NCBI GenBank assembly: GCA_020631295.1
Contig: JAHDHN010000031.1
Coordinates: 1-14,584, forward strand
Reading direction: 5' to 3'
DNA length: 14,584 bases
DNA from: Rickettsiales bacterium
GTDB taxonomy: Bacteria > Pseudomonadota > Alphaproteobacteria > Rickettsiales > UBA8987
This document shows positions 1 through 8,021 of the stretch, in pieces (the first letter of the stretch is position 1; each line of letters begins with the position of its first letter). Position numbers and translations under genes: made by a program. Below the pieces are notes generated by a model. The model saw only the letters and a program-made list of their open reading frames with translations, was not told the origin of the DNA and did not search any database.

Positions 1-451
1 CTGCGGCCAGCACCTCATCCACATGGCCTTTTACCTTCACCTTGCGCCAAATCTGCGCCAGCTTGCCTTCTTTATTGATCAAGAAGGTATCGCGCTGAAT
101 GCCCATATATTTCTTGCCATACATGCTTTTTTCTACCCAGCTGCCATAGGCTTCACACAGGCTGCAATCTTCATCAGACAGCAATGTGAAAGGCAGGCAG
201 TGCTTGTCTTTAAATTTGTCATGCGATTTCACAGAATCTTTAGATACGCCCAAAATCACCGTGTCGGCGGCGTCAAATGCGTCCAGCGCATCGCGGAAAT
301 TTTGTGCCTCAACCGTGCAGCCTGGCGTGTCGTCTTTTGGGTAAAAATACAGCACCACATTTTTGCCAGCATAGTCGCTTAGGCTCACAGATCCGTCGCC
401 GTCAGTAGGGCGGGTAAAAGCAGGGGCGTTATCGCCAATATTCAATGTCAT
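1..451 (-). CDS. bcp: Thioredoxin-dependent peroxiredoxin, BCP/PrxQ type (3' end outside window)
   Basis: Thiol peroxidase expected to reduce hydrogen and organic peroxides in the cytoplasm using thioredoxin. The 150 visible codons carry the BCP signature: YFYPKDDTPGCT with the peroxidatic Cys45, followed by EAQNFRD. In many BCPs the resolving Cys lies five residues after the first; here that position is Gln50. Cys99 in the LCEAYG helix matches the place where the other BCP subgroup keeps its resolving cysteine, so an atypical 2-Cys mechanism is inferred (Cys85 and Cys96 are also present). The start is ATG 451-449, sharing ATGA with the glnE stop, which points to translational coupling. The family is about 150-160 residues, so only a few codons are missing at the left edge. 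The family call is firm; the resolving cysteine is inference. Confidence 0.93.
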   Translation of the reverse strand, partial: MTLNIGDNAPAFTRPTDGDGSVSLSDYAGKNVVLYFYPKDDTPGCTVEAQNFRDALDAFDAADTVILGVSKDSVKSHDKFKDKHCLPFTLLSDEDCSLCEAYGSWVEKSMYGKKYMGIQRDTFLINKEGKLAQIWRKVKVKGHVDEVLAA

Positions 452-3228
452 GATATTGTCTCCTCCGTAAATAATCGTGTAAATATGGTTTGCACATTTT
501 TCTGCAGCAAGACAAGCGCTTTATGCAGCGCGTCCTTTGTTTTATAGTCCGGCAATTGCGACACCAGTACCGTGTAGAACTTCCTGTTTTGGGGCTTGTT
601 TTCCCGCGTGGAAATGCCCATTAGGCGCAAGCTGGTGATAATCTCGTTATAGAGCAGATGCGCGTGCTGCAATGTGTCTGCCTCTGTTTGGGTAATCATT
701 TGCTGCTCTGTGATATAGCGCAGCTGCGTGCTAAATTGGTTACCAGGTGTGTGCGGATTATGCGGTAAACATAGCAAGCAAGATTGCAAAATATATTCTA
801 CATCCAGTAAGCCGCCAGGCACATATTTCACGTTCAGCGGGTCGTTGCTGTGAAATTGCTGCTGCGTCTTCGTGTGAATCTCCAAGAGCTTCCAATTCAG
901 CGCCTTGCGGGTGAAAATTTCACTTTGTGTGGCTTGCAGCCAGCTGCTTAGTTTTTCACATAAGCCTGCCTCGCCATCAATAATCCGCGCGCGGGTGAGT
1001 GCCATATGCTCCCAGGCCCAGGCGCCGTCCGTATAGTAACGCAGCAGGCTGTCATAATGCGTGGCCAAATTGCCTTTTTCACCGTTAGGGCGCAGGCGCA
1101 GATCCACATCATAAAGCGCGCCTAGATTAGTGGCCGAAGACAAAAATCCGTTCAGCAGCTGTGCGTATTTTATGTAATATTCCGCAGCGCCCAGTGACTT
1201 TTCACCGCCCTTTGATGTGGCATTTTTGGGTGCATCATAAACATAAATCATATCCAGATCAGAGCCAAAGGTAAGCTCTTCTGCACCCAATTTTCCCATG
1301 CCGATAATCGCAAAGGCACCTCCCTTTATGGTGCCATATTTGGGCGCCATCTCTTCTGCAATATGCTGCATGGCTGCGCGTAAGGTGGCATCGGCCACAT
1401 GGGTGAGTGCTTGGGAGATATCTGCAAAGGAAATAGTATCTCGCACGCGTGCCAGTGCCACATCAAAACGGTTATTGCGCGCTTCCCAGGTGATGGATTC
1501 CAGGCTGGGAAGTGCAGTGTCTTCCTCTGTATGCGGTTGCGGTGCTGTGTCCAGCAAATCCGCATGGGCAGCACTCACCAGCTCATCCACCACATGCGGT
1601 GAATTGATCAAATAACGTGCCATATAGGGAAAATGCCCAAAGCTGGTGGCTAACAGCGGCAAAATATCCGGCTTGGCATGTAGCAAATGGAAGATGCGCG
1701 CTTCTTCCGGTGTGTTGTTCAGAAACTCATTGAAATGCTTAAAGGCCGTGTCTGGCTTTAACGTATCGGCAAAGGCCTGCAGCAATAGTGGCATGAGCGC
1801 AGTCAGCATGGCGCGCGCCTCGGCCGACTGTGTGGAGCCAATGCGGCCATGGTGCCAGCCGCGAATGGTTTGGCTTACAAAGGCAGGGTTGTCATAGCCC
1901 ATATCGGTGAGTGTGCGCAGTGTTTCTGGGTCGTCCTCCACACCGGTGAACACCAAATTGCCGCTATGTTCGGCATCATGCAATGCCAGGCTGGCAGCAT
2001 CTTCCTGCAGCACTTCGCTATAGGCTGTTTCCACCGCTTCAATATGCTGCGTGAGCGTAGCAGACAGTGCCTCAATGCTCTCTAACCTTAATGTGCCAGC
2101 CAGCTGTTGTAAGGCGGCCTCATTCTTAGGCAGGCTGTGGGTTTGTTGATCTTGCACCATTTGCAGGCGGTGTTCCAAATTGCGGTAAAACACATAGGCC
2201 TGCCACAAGGCAGCTGCATGATGCTGTGGTAATAGGCCTGCTTGCTCCAGCGCCTCTAGCACGGGCTTGGTGCCAAGCACGCGCAAATTGCGGTCCCGCC
2301 CGCCCCATAGGAGTTGCTGGATTTGCAGCAGAAATTCAATGTCACGAATGCCGCCATGCCCAAGCTTGATATGGTAGCCGGCAAAATCCGCACGGCGTTT
2401 TTTCTTGCGGTGGGCAATTTGCCCCTGAATGGCCAAAATATCCTGCTGGGCAGTATAATCCAGCTCTTGCCGCCACATAAACTGTTCTAGCATGGTGTGA
2501 ATCTCGGATTCCAGTGCATTGCAGCCGCAAATAAAGCGGGCCTTGGTCATGGCAGCGCGTTCCCAATTTTGGCCCACGCTGGCATAATAATGCTGCGCAA
2601 AGGGCAGAGAGATGGCGCTTTGCGTAGAGCCTGGATCTGGCCGCAAGCGCAGATCCACGCGGAACACATAGCCTTCCTTCGTCAGCTGTGAAAGCGTGTG
2701 ATGCATATGCTGCACCACATTCACCATCTGTTGGGAGAGGGAGAGGCGGCCGTGATAGGTGATACTATCCGGATTGTAGAAAAAGATGATATCAATATCA
2801 CTGGAATAGTTCAGCTCATTGCTGCCAAGTTTCCCCACGGCATACACAGCCATGCCCTCATGGCTGGAGGCAAGTATACCCGATTTTACCAGCGGCTCTG
2901 TGGCGCATAAGAATGCTTTTTCTGTGGCGATATCTGCAAAGGCGCTAAGATGTCTTGTGGCCTCTTCCATGCTCCAGCTGTGGGTGAGATCTGCCAGCGC
3001 CGTTACCAATGCAATTTGCTGCTTAAGCAAGCGTAAATCTTGCATGCATGCTTCTTGTGACACGGTGTTCGTCTTCTTTGCTTGCAGCAGCAATGTCTCC
3101 ATAATGGGGCTGTAGTCTATTGCAGTAGCGTCTGTATTATCAGGAAACAGGGCAGCATGTGCATGCAGCAGCCGTGTAAGATACGGGCTAAATTCCACTA
3201 TTCTCTGCAATGATTCTGAGCTATGCAT
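448..3228 (-). CDS. glnE: Bifunctional glutamine synthetase adenylyltransferase/deadenylase
   Basis: Adds AMP to, and removes it from, glutamine synthetase under control of PII, setting nitrogen assimilation. At 926 residues it is close to the E. coli enzyme. Both nucleotidyltransferase modules are intact. The N-terminal (deadenylylation) module has GX11DXD at G132...D144, D146 and its third acidic residue at D192 in RVDLRLRP. The C-terminal (adenylylation) module has G645...D657, D659 and D709 in YDVDLRLRP. The post-catalytic motifs GGIRDIEF (about 292) and GGLLDVEY (about 805) are also present. The start ATG 3228-3226 keeps the expected SPYLTRL N-terminus but has no good Shine-Dalgarno sequence. 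It is divergent from the YhdP-like gene, with 5 bases between the starts, so its promoter must lie inside that neighbour's coding sequence. The peroxiredoxin is translated from the overlapping ATGA at its 3' end. Confidence 0.97.
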   Translation of the reverse strand: MHSSESLQRIVEFSPYLTRLLHAHAALFPDNTDATAIDYSPIMETLLLQAKKTNTVSQEACMQDLRLLKQQIALVTALADLTHSWSMEEATRHLSAFADIATEKAFLCATEPLVKSGILASSHEGMAVYAVGKLGSNELNYSSDIDIIFFYNPDSITYHGRLSLSQQMVNVVQHMHHTLSQLTKEGYVFRVDLRLRPDPGSTQSAISLPFAQHYYASVGQNWERAAMTKARFICGCNALESEIHTMLEQFMWRQELDYTAQQDILAIQGQIAHRKKKRRADFAGYHIKLGHGGIRDIEFLLQIQQLLWGGRDRNLRVLGTKPVLEALEQAGLLPQHHAAALWQAYVFYRNLEHRLQMVQDQQTHSLPKNEAALQQLAGTLRLESIEALSATLTQHIEAVETAYSEVLQEDAASLALHDAEHSGNLVFTGVEDDPETLRTLTDMGYDNPAFVSQTIRGWHHGRIGSTQSAEARAMLTALMPLLLQAFADTLKPDTAFKHFNEFLNNTPEEARIFHLLHAKPDILPLLATSFGHFPYMARYLINSPHVVDELVSAAHADLLDTAPQPHTEEDTALPSLESITWEARNNRFDVALARVRDTISFADISQALTHVADATLRAAMQHIAEEMAPKYGTIKGGAFAIIGMGKLGAEELTFGSDLDMIYVYDAPKNATSKGGEKSLGAAEYYIKYAQLLNGFLSSATNLGALYDVDLRLRPNGEKGNLATHYDSLLRYYTDGAWAWEHMALTRARIIDGEAGLCEKLSSWLQATQSEIFTRKALNWKLLEIHTKTQQQFHSNDPLNVKYVPGGLLDVEYILQSCLLCLPHNPHTPGNQFSTQLRYITEQQMITQTEADTLQHAHLLYNEIITSLRLMGISTRENKPQNRKFYTVLVSQLPDYKTKDALHKALVLLQKNVQTIFTRLFTEETIS

Positions 3229-3233
3229 AAGAT

Positions 3234-6017
3234 ATGAAACGGCTTTCTTGGTTCTTTGTTACCACCATACGCGTCTTTTTTGCGGTCGCAATTATTCTTC
3301 TATGGTTATTTACCGGTGAGCGCCAAGTGCCTTTCGCCGCGAATGTGATTAGCTATCTCACCAACCAGAACCTTACCGAGTATCATATTGATCTGGACAA
3401 AACCACATTCCATTGGTTGGGCTATAATGATGGGCTTAGAATATCAGCCAAGTCATTGATATTAAAAGAGAAAAATACAGGAAATGTGCTGAGCTCTATA
3501 CCAAATGCCAGCATTGTGCTGCATCATGATGGCCAGCATGCAGTGGTGAAGCATATTGCGATTGATAATGTTCAGTGGCATATTCCTGTAGCCCAGCCAC
3601 AGCTGGAATCGGCACCTTTATTCATTGCAGATGGTAAAGACGGTGAAGAAGAGAATGAAGCAGAATTACCCAATATGGTGCAAACCTTGCTGGACAGTGA
3701 GGGTTTTAATGCGGTGCAGTCTCTCACCATTCGCAATGCGCAGATTGCGGTGGAATATGATGCAACTGCACCGGCCATCACCATTCCGCTGAAGCAGCTG
3801 GCGATACAAAAGCAAGCGGAGAAATATGTGGTGCAAGGCTTGTGTATTACCGGGCAGCAGGCCTTTACGGTACGAGGAGAGGTAACGCGCAGTGCAGAAG
3901 GTGGCCTGCATATTGCCGGTGATGTGGAAGATATTGCATTGCAATCTTTGTGGCAAATGCTTTCCCGCGATGCAGAGTGGGAGCATATCCCCATTACGGT
4001 GCAAATGGATATGGCAGCCTCCATCTCTCCTGCAGGCTATTTTGAGCGTGCGGATATTTCCTTCGCCAATGTGGGGAAAGGCATGCCTATTGATGGTGAG
4101 GTGAAAATCCGTCATGCGGGAGAAATTATCCTAAATGGGGAAATGCATTTTGGTCGCTTTGCAGTGAGCGAGCTTGCCGATATTTGGCCGCCCAGCATTG
4201 CGCCCAAAACGCGGAAATGGACCTTGGAGCGCATCACCAATGCTATGTTTACCGATGGTACGCTTGCTTTTGATTATGATGGCGGTGCTGCTGTGAAAGG
4301 GCAGTTTGATTTCACAAAGGCGGATGTGAATTACCGCGGTAAGAAATTTGCCTTGCCACCGGTGCAGAATGCATCTGGCACGCTTCGTATCACGCCAGAT
4401 ATGCTTGCCGCAGATATGCAGAGCGGCACCATGCTGAACAGTGCGCTGAGCAATTCCCGTTTTGAGTTGCATAAACCGGGCACTGAGGAGGTGTATTTTA
4501 CCTTAGAGGCAGATACGAAAGGGCCGGTGGCAGATATTTTAGTGTTTGTAAAAGAGCTGCTGCGCAAAAACACTGCCGTGCAGTCGTTATTGCAGAAATA
4601 TCAAGTGCAGCAAGGTACAGCAACCTCAAGGCTTTCTATGTGGTCGCCAATGAAGCCCAATAAAAAACCAGAGGATCATCATGTAACGGCAACAAGTATC
4701 ATTACGGATCTGGTAATTGCGCATAAGGGTGATGCAATTGCGTTTGACGCGCTGGATGTGAAGCTCAACCAGTTTGATGATACGCACCCAACCAGTATTG
4801 TGGTGGAGAATAAAGCGGTGGTAATGGGCGCGCAGCTGCAGCGCCTAAACATTCCATTGATGCAGTATATTGACGGTGCGTTGGATGCGGTGGCCACGCT
4901 CACGGTGAAGGAAAAACAACCTGCCTGGAATATTGTTGCCAACGCAGCAGCAGCAGAGTTGCATGTGCCGATTATTGGTCTGAAGAAAACTGCGGGCAAG
5001 GCAGCGACCATGCGTGCGCAGTTTGATCAATTAAAAAACAAAAAAGGCCGCCTGAAGCAGATGCAGATAGAAGGCAGCGGGTTAGACATTGAAGGCAGCG
5101 GACGGTTTTCACAGGTAAAAGGCCAAGATTTTGCCTTTGATTTTTCCAAGCTGGCATATGGGCGCACTAAGGCCAGTGCCGAGTTTACACGGAAAAATGG
5201 GCGCTATTTTATTGATGCTCAGGGCAGTCAGCTGGATATGTTGCCGATCATGCAGCATCGCAATGCGCAACCCAAGCAGCCAGCAACTGCAACGCAAACA
5301 CCCTATGAAATGACGCTGAAAACAAACCGACTGTTGTATAAAGATACGGTGCTGGAAAATGTGAAATTTGAGTATAACAACCAGCCGCAACGCGTGCATT
5401 ACCGTGATAAGGACGGCAGCGATTTTACACTTAAGGACAGTCAGATGAACGGCACTATTAAGAATCTAGGTGCGGTGCTGACCATGTTAGGGAAAGGCAG
5501 AGAGCTGTATGGCGGAGAGCTTGCCATAACAACCAGAGCGTTAGAACAAGGGCGCTATTGGGCAGCTGTGCAGCTAAAGAAATTTAGGGTGAAGAAATTA
5601 CCTATTTTGGCGGAGCTGCTTAATTTTGCCTCCTTTACCAGCCTTATTAATCTGCTGGATAATAAAGGGGTTGGATTTAAAAAATTAAAGGCAGATCTGA
5701 CTTATGCTCCTAAGGGGCTGATGGAGATAAAAGAGCTGCGCGCTTACGGTGGTGCGGTGGGCATTACGGCAGAGGGAACCTATCATTTGGGCAATGACCA
5801 GCTGCGGGTGGAGGGCAGCCTCATTCCGGCTTATAACTTGAATAAGCTGGTAGGAGAAATCCCCATTTTGGGTGATATCATCACCGGTGGTGATGAGGCG
5901 CTGCTGGCCAGCAATTATAAAATGAAGGGCACGCTTTCGGACCCAAAAATCATCGTCAATCCACTCACTATGCTCACGCCTGGTTTTTTGCGCAAACTAT
6001 GGGAGCTAGATGATTAG
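3234..6017 (+). CDS. YhdP-like AsmA-family envelope protein (DUF3971/AsmA C-terminal region)
   Basis: Large inner-membrane-anchored periplasmic protein of the AsmA/YhdP/TamB class, members of which are implicated in moving phospholipids between inner and outer membrane. Seen: an N-terminal transmembrane anchor at about residues 8-27 after basic residues (MKR), a long beta-rich periplasmic body without cysteine clusters, and a C-terminal block (about 790-927) typical of YhdP homologues. That block runs through GGAVGITAEGTYHLGNDQL, PILGDIITGG, YKMKGTLSDPKI and NPLTMLTPGFLRKL. At 927 residues it is shorter than E. coli YhdP (about 1270), as often in alphaproteobacteria. The first ATG is used because it begins the signal anchor. 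Its upstream region (ATAAGAT) offers no clear Shine-Dalgarno and lies over the glnE start, so the two genes share overlapping 5' control regions. Exact substrate unknown. Confidence 0.88.
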   Translation: MKRLSWFFVTTIRVFFAVAIILLWLFTGERQVPFAANVISYLTNQNLTEYHIDLDKTTFHWLGYNDGLRISAKSLILKEKNTGNVLSSIPNASIVLHHDGQHAVVKHIAIDNVQWHIPVAQPQLESAPLFIADGKDGEEENEAELPNMVQTLLDSEGFNAVQSLTIRNAQIAVEYDATAPAITIPLKQLAIQKQAEKYVVQGLCITGQQAFTVRGEVTRSAEGGLHIAGDVEDIALQSLWQMLSRDAEWEHIPITVQMDMAASISPAGYFERADISFANVGKGMPIDGEVKIRHAGEIILNGEMHFGRFAVSELADIWPPSIAPKTRKWTLERITNAMFTDGTLAFDYDGGAAVKGQFDFTKADVNYRGKKFALPPVQNASGTLRITPDMLAADMQSGTMLNSALSNSRFELHKPGTEEVYFTLEADTKGPVADILVFVKELLRKNTAVQSLLQKYQVQQGTATSRLSMWSPMKPNKKPEDHHVTATSIITDLVIAHKGDAIAFDALDVKLNQFDDTHPTSIVVENKAVVMGAQLQRLNIPLMQYIDGALDAVATLTVKEKQPAWNIVANAAAAELHVPIIGLKKTAGKAATMRAQFDQLKNKKGRLKQMQIEGSGLDIEGSGRFSQVKGQDFAFDFSKLAYGRTKASAEFTRKNGRYFIDAQGSQLDMLPIMQHRNAQPKQPATATQTPYEMTLKTNRLLYKDTVLENVKFEYNNQPQRVHYRDKDGSDFTLKDSQMNGTIKNLGAVLTMLGKGRELYGGELAITTRALEQGRYWAAVQLKKFRVKKLPILAELLNFASFTSLINLLDNKGVGFKKLKADLTYAPKGLMEIKELRAYGGAVGITAEGTYHLGNDQLRVEGSLIPAYNLNKLVGEIPILGDIITGGDEALLASNYKMKGTLSDPKIIVNPLTMLTPGFLRKLWELDD

Positions 6018-6042
6018 TATAGTAAGATGAGTTAAATGATTG

Positions 6043-6058
6043 TGCTTCACGTGAGGCA
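6043..6058. promoter_or_regulatory. Degenerate parS-like palindrome
   Basis: TGCTTCACGTGAGGCA matches the ParB-binding consensus TGTTTCACGTGAAACA at 13 of 16 positions and keeps the central TTCACGTGA. The changes at positions 3 and 14 are symmetric (T:A to C:G), so dyad symmetry is kept there; position 13 is not compensated. An exact parS copy occurs at 14319-14334, and both are followed closely by AAGTT(G/A)TCAT. It may be a decayed or weakened ParB site, or a repeat end that merely resembles one. No binding is shown. Confidence 0.4.
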
Positions 6059-6086
6059 TAAAGTTGTCATCTTGAAATGCATCATT

Positions 6087-6151
6087 GTCATTCCGCCTGT
6101 GCGCCAAAGCTTTACGCGTAGGCGGAAACACATGTGAGAAATCTCGTGCAC
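6087..6151 (+). repeat. Intergenic palindromic repeat, GTCAT...ATCTCGTGC family
   Basis: The unit begins GTCATTCC and ends AAATCTCGTGCAC. Its core folds into a 13-bp stem (6091-6103 with 6115-6127, two G-T wobbles) around an 11-base loop. The same head and tail bound other copies in this window at 6513-6558, 6566-6657 and several places after 14259, while the core sequence differs in each. It lies about 70 bases after the YhdP-like stop codon but has no T-run, so a terminator role is not supported. Confidence 0.75.
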
Positions 6152-6160
6152 AGATGTTGA

Positions 6161-6185
6161 GGCATACGTAGAAAACACGTATGCC
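6161..6185. terminator. Inverted repeat, possible terminator of the YhdP-like gene
   Basis: GGCATACGT (6161-6169) pairs perfectly with ACGTATGCC (6177-6185) across a 7-base loop. It is followed on the plus strand by ACATTTTA, which is only a weak T-run. It stands 144 bases after the stop codon at 6017. Intrinsic terminator activity is possible but weakly supported; the IS remnant's upstream flank begins shortly after it. Confidence 0.3.
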
Positions 6186-6253
6186 ACATTTTATAGATAC
6201 TTAGCATAAGGGCACACTTTATATATAGTGTTTTATAATTTTATTGGGACTGG

Positions 6254-6281
6254 CATAGATTAGCTAAGGAGCTAATCTATG
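6254..6281 (+). promoter_or_regulatory. Hairpin sequestering the transposase ribosome binding site and start codon
   Basis: Positions 6254-6265 (CATAGATTAGCT) pair perfectly with 6270-6281 (AGCTAATCTATG) around the loop AAGG. The Shine-Dalgarno AAGGAG (6266-6271) falls in the loop and upper stem, and the ATG at 6279-6281 forms the base of the 3' arm. Any transcript entering from upstream would fold both signals into a 12-bp stem. This is the arrangement known from insertion sequences such as IS10 and IS50, where it blocks transposase synthesis on read-through mRNA. Confidence 0.65.
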
Positions 6282-6557
6282 TATATGAAGCTAAACCGTT
6301 GTAAACTCAGTAGAAATAATCAATCAGACCTGCTGCAATTTTTCGTAGCAGAAGTGACAGCCAGAACGGCGGCAGATTTATCAGGCCTTCCACGCCCCAC
6401 AGTGACACTATTTTACCATAAGTTACGCACCATTATTGCCTGGTATTTGGAGCAGGAAGCGGAAAAAGTCTTTGCCGGCAGCATCGAGCTGGATAAGAGA
6501 TATTGCTCCTTTGGCCTGAGATCCTTAGGACTCTGCGCTTCGCTTTTCCGAGGATGA
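6279..6557 (+). pseudogene. IS1595-family transposase, N-terminal fragment
   Basis: The first about 75 codons (to 6503) read like the N-terminus of an IS1595-type DDE transposase. The KLSRNNQSDLLQFFVAEVTARTAADL stretch is the family's N-terminal DNA-binding part, and IELDKRY lines up with the IE(V/L)DESYFGG motif that contains the first catalytic aspartate. There homology stops: the remaining codons are translation of an inserted GTCAT...ATCTC repeat (6513-6558), and no continuation exists before cysS. The rest of the catalytic domain and the right end of the element are missing, so it cannot make an active transposase. A good Shine-Dalgarno AAGGAG sits 7 bases before ATG 6279 (ATG 6285 is in frame), masked by a hairpin. 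The left inverted repeat cannot be defined without the right one. Family assignment is from remembered motifs. Confidence 0.75.
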
Positions 6558-6558
6558 C
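6513..6558 (-). repeat. GTCAT...ATCTC family repeat, copy inside the IS remnant
   Basis: Read on the minus strand it starts GTCATCCTCGG at 6558 and ends GGATCTCAGGCC at 6513, with AGCGCAGAGTCCTAAGGATC in between. It is closely related to the plus-strand copy at 14380-14427, which shares CATCCTCGGA and GCGCAGAGTCCTAAGGATC. Its arrival or a deletion at this point ended the transposase gene. Confidence 0.8.
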
Positions 6559-6565
6559 AAGTTGG

Positions 6566-6657
6566 GCACGAGATCCTTCGCGTCCCTCCTACACCATCCT
6601 CCTGCGCTGAAGCTTCAGACGACAGGAGGCTTCGGAGGGCAGGCCGCTCAGGATGAC
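6566..6657 (-). repeat. GTCAT...ATCTCGTGCC repeat with nested hairpin
   Basis: On the minus strand this copy runs from GTCATCCTGAGC (6657) to GGATCTCGTGCCC (6566). It lies head-to-tail with the 6513-6558 copy, separated by 7 bases. The core contains a hairpin: CCTCCTG (6598-6604) pairs with CAGGAGG (6623-6629) and encloses CTGAAG/CTTCAG (6607-6618). The outer sequence resembles GTCATCCTGAGC...AAGGATCTC repeats that I recall from many bacterial genomes. It fills most of the spacer downstream of cysS. Confidence 0.8.
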
Positions 6658-6679
6658 ATTTTCCGAACACCTATTACCC

Positions 6680-8014
6680 CTAACTACGCTCCCAGCTCGT
6701 GCCGTCTGGCCCATCTTTTAACGTAATGCCCATAGCAGTCAGCTGATCACGCATCTCATCGGCCTTTGCCCAGTCTTTTGCTACTTTGGCCGCTGCACGC
6801 GCCTCAATCAGCGCTTCTATTTCGGCCACATCATCCACGTCACTATCCAATTCTTGCGCTTCTTGTGCAAACCCTAAAAACGCAAGTGAAGCAGCCAGCA
6901 CGCCTGCATCCTTCTCGGCATGCAAGGCAGCGATTGCTTTGGGCGTGTTCATATCATCTTGCAATACAGCCATCACCGCATCGGACACGGCAGAAGCCTC
7001 CGCCTTTGCCCAATCCGCTTTTTTCTGCCATTTTTGCAGCTGTTTTGCCGCATCATCCAGTGCTTTATCGCTAAAATCCAGCGGCTTACGGTAATGCGAG
7101 GCCAACAGCACCAAGCGCACCGCCTGCCCGCTATAGCCTTGCTGCAGCACATCTTGCACCGTGGTGAAATTGCCCAGCGATTTGCTCATCTTCTCACCAT
7201 TTACCGTGACAAAGCCGTTATGCACCCAATAACGCGCATACTCACTGCCTGGATGCGCGCATTTGGCCTGCGCAATCTCATTTTCATGATGCGGGAATTT
7301 GAGGTCTGCACCGCCGCCATGAATGTCAAACGCAGTGCCCAAATGGGTGCAGCTCATGGCTGTGCATTCAATATGCCAGCCAGGGCGGCCAGCACCCCAC
7401 GGGCTTTCAAACACGCTGGACGCATCATCGCCCGCATTGGCCGGTTTCCACAGCACAAAGTCACTTGCATGACGCTTGTAATGTTCCACTTCTACACGCG
7501 CACCGGCCACCAGCTCTTCCTGCTTTTTGCCCGAAAGCATGCCATAATGATATGCATCATCCGCCGCAATGCTTTGCACATCACACAGCACATGATTGTC
7601 TGCTTCATAGGCATGGCCGTTTGCAATCATGCTCTCAATCGTTGCAATAATTTGCTGCATATGTGCTGTGGCGCGCGGTTCAATGGTGGGCGGCAGATTG
7701 CCCAGCGCTTTCATATCCTCATGGAACCAGCCTGTGACACGCTGAGTCAATACCGAGATAGGCTCTCCATTTTCCTTGGCAGCCTTGTTAATTTTATCAT
7801 CCACATCGGTGATATTGCGTGCATAGGTCACCTTCGGATATGATGCCTGCAGCAAACGAAATAACAGATCATACACCACCACCGCCCGTGCATTACCAAT
7901 ATGCGCCCGGTCATACACCGTTGGCCCACACACATACATCCGCACATCCGCAGCATCCAGCGGTGTGAAGGCTTCCTTAGCGCGGGTGAGCGAGTTGTAG
8001 AGGGTAATGCTCAT
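6680..8014 (-). CDS. cysS: Cysteinyl-tRNA synthetase
   Basis: Class I synthetase charging tRNA-Cys with cysteine. The 444 residues hold all key elements: C29 in YVCGPTVYDRAHIGNA with the HIGN motif at 38-41, the zinc ligands C29, C217 (GWHIEC), H242 and E246 (FPHHENE) in the E. coli spacing, and KMSKS at 275-279. The C-terminal DALR-type helical region ends in KDGPDGTSWE. The open frame extends 18 codons further upstream, but that stretch lies over the end of gltX; ATG 8014-8012 gives the canonical MSITLYNSL start and is chosen. Seven bases separate it from the gltX stop (TAA at 8024-8022), so the two synthetase genes are almost certainly cotranscribed, gltX first. No strong Shine-Dalgarno is visible. 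The stop is TAG at 6682-6680. Nothing unusual in the sequence. Confidence 0.97.
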   Translation of the reverse strand: MSITLYNSLTRAKEAFTPLDAADVRMYVCGPTVYDRAHIGNARAVVVYDLLFRLLQASYPKVTYARNITDVDDKINKAAKENGEPISVLTQRVTGWFHEDMKALGNLPPTIEPRATAHMQQIIATIESMIANGHAYEADNHVLCDVQSIAADDAYHYGMLSGKKQEELVAGARVEVEHYKRHASDFVLWKPANAGDDASSVFESPWGAGRPGWHIECTAMSCTHLGTAFDIHGGGADLKFPHHENEIAQAKCAHPGSEYARYWVHNGFVTVNGEKMSKSLGNFTTVQDVLQQGYSGQAVRLVLLASHYRKPLDFSDKALDDAAKQLQKWQKKADWAKAEASAVSDAVMAVLQDDMNTPKAIAALHAEKDAGVLAASLAFLGFAQEAQELDSDVDDVAEIEALIEARAAAKVAKDWAKADEMRDQLTAMGITLKDGPDGTSWERS

Positions 8015-8021
8015 ACGCTGC

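Noticed and set aside
23..382. Plus-strand open frame of 119 codons at the left edge
   Set aside because: It is antisense to the peroxiredoxin, which has clear family motifs in the opposite frame.
6240..6660. Complete insertion sequence with two inverted repeats
   Set aside because: Only the N-terminal part of the transposase is present and no right end or target duplication can be found before cysS.
6920..7843. Plus-strand open frame of about 300 codons opposite cysS
   Set aside because: Its residues (His, Arg, Cys and Ile rich) are what the reverse complement of cysS gives; no domain or ribosome binding site is seen.
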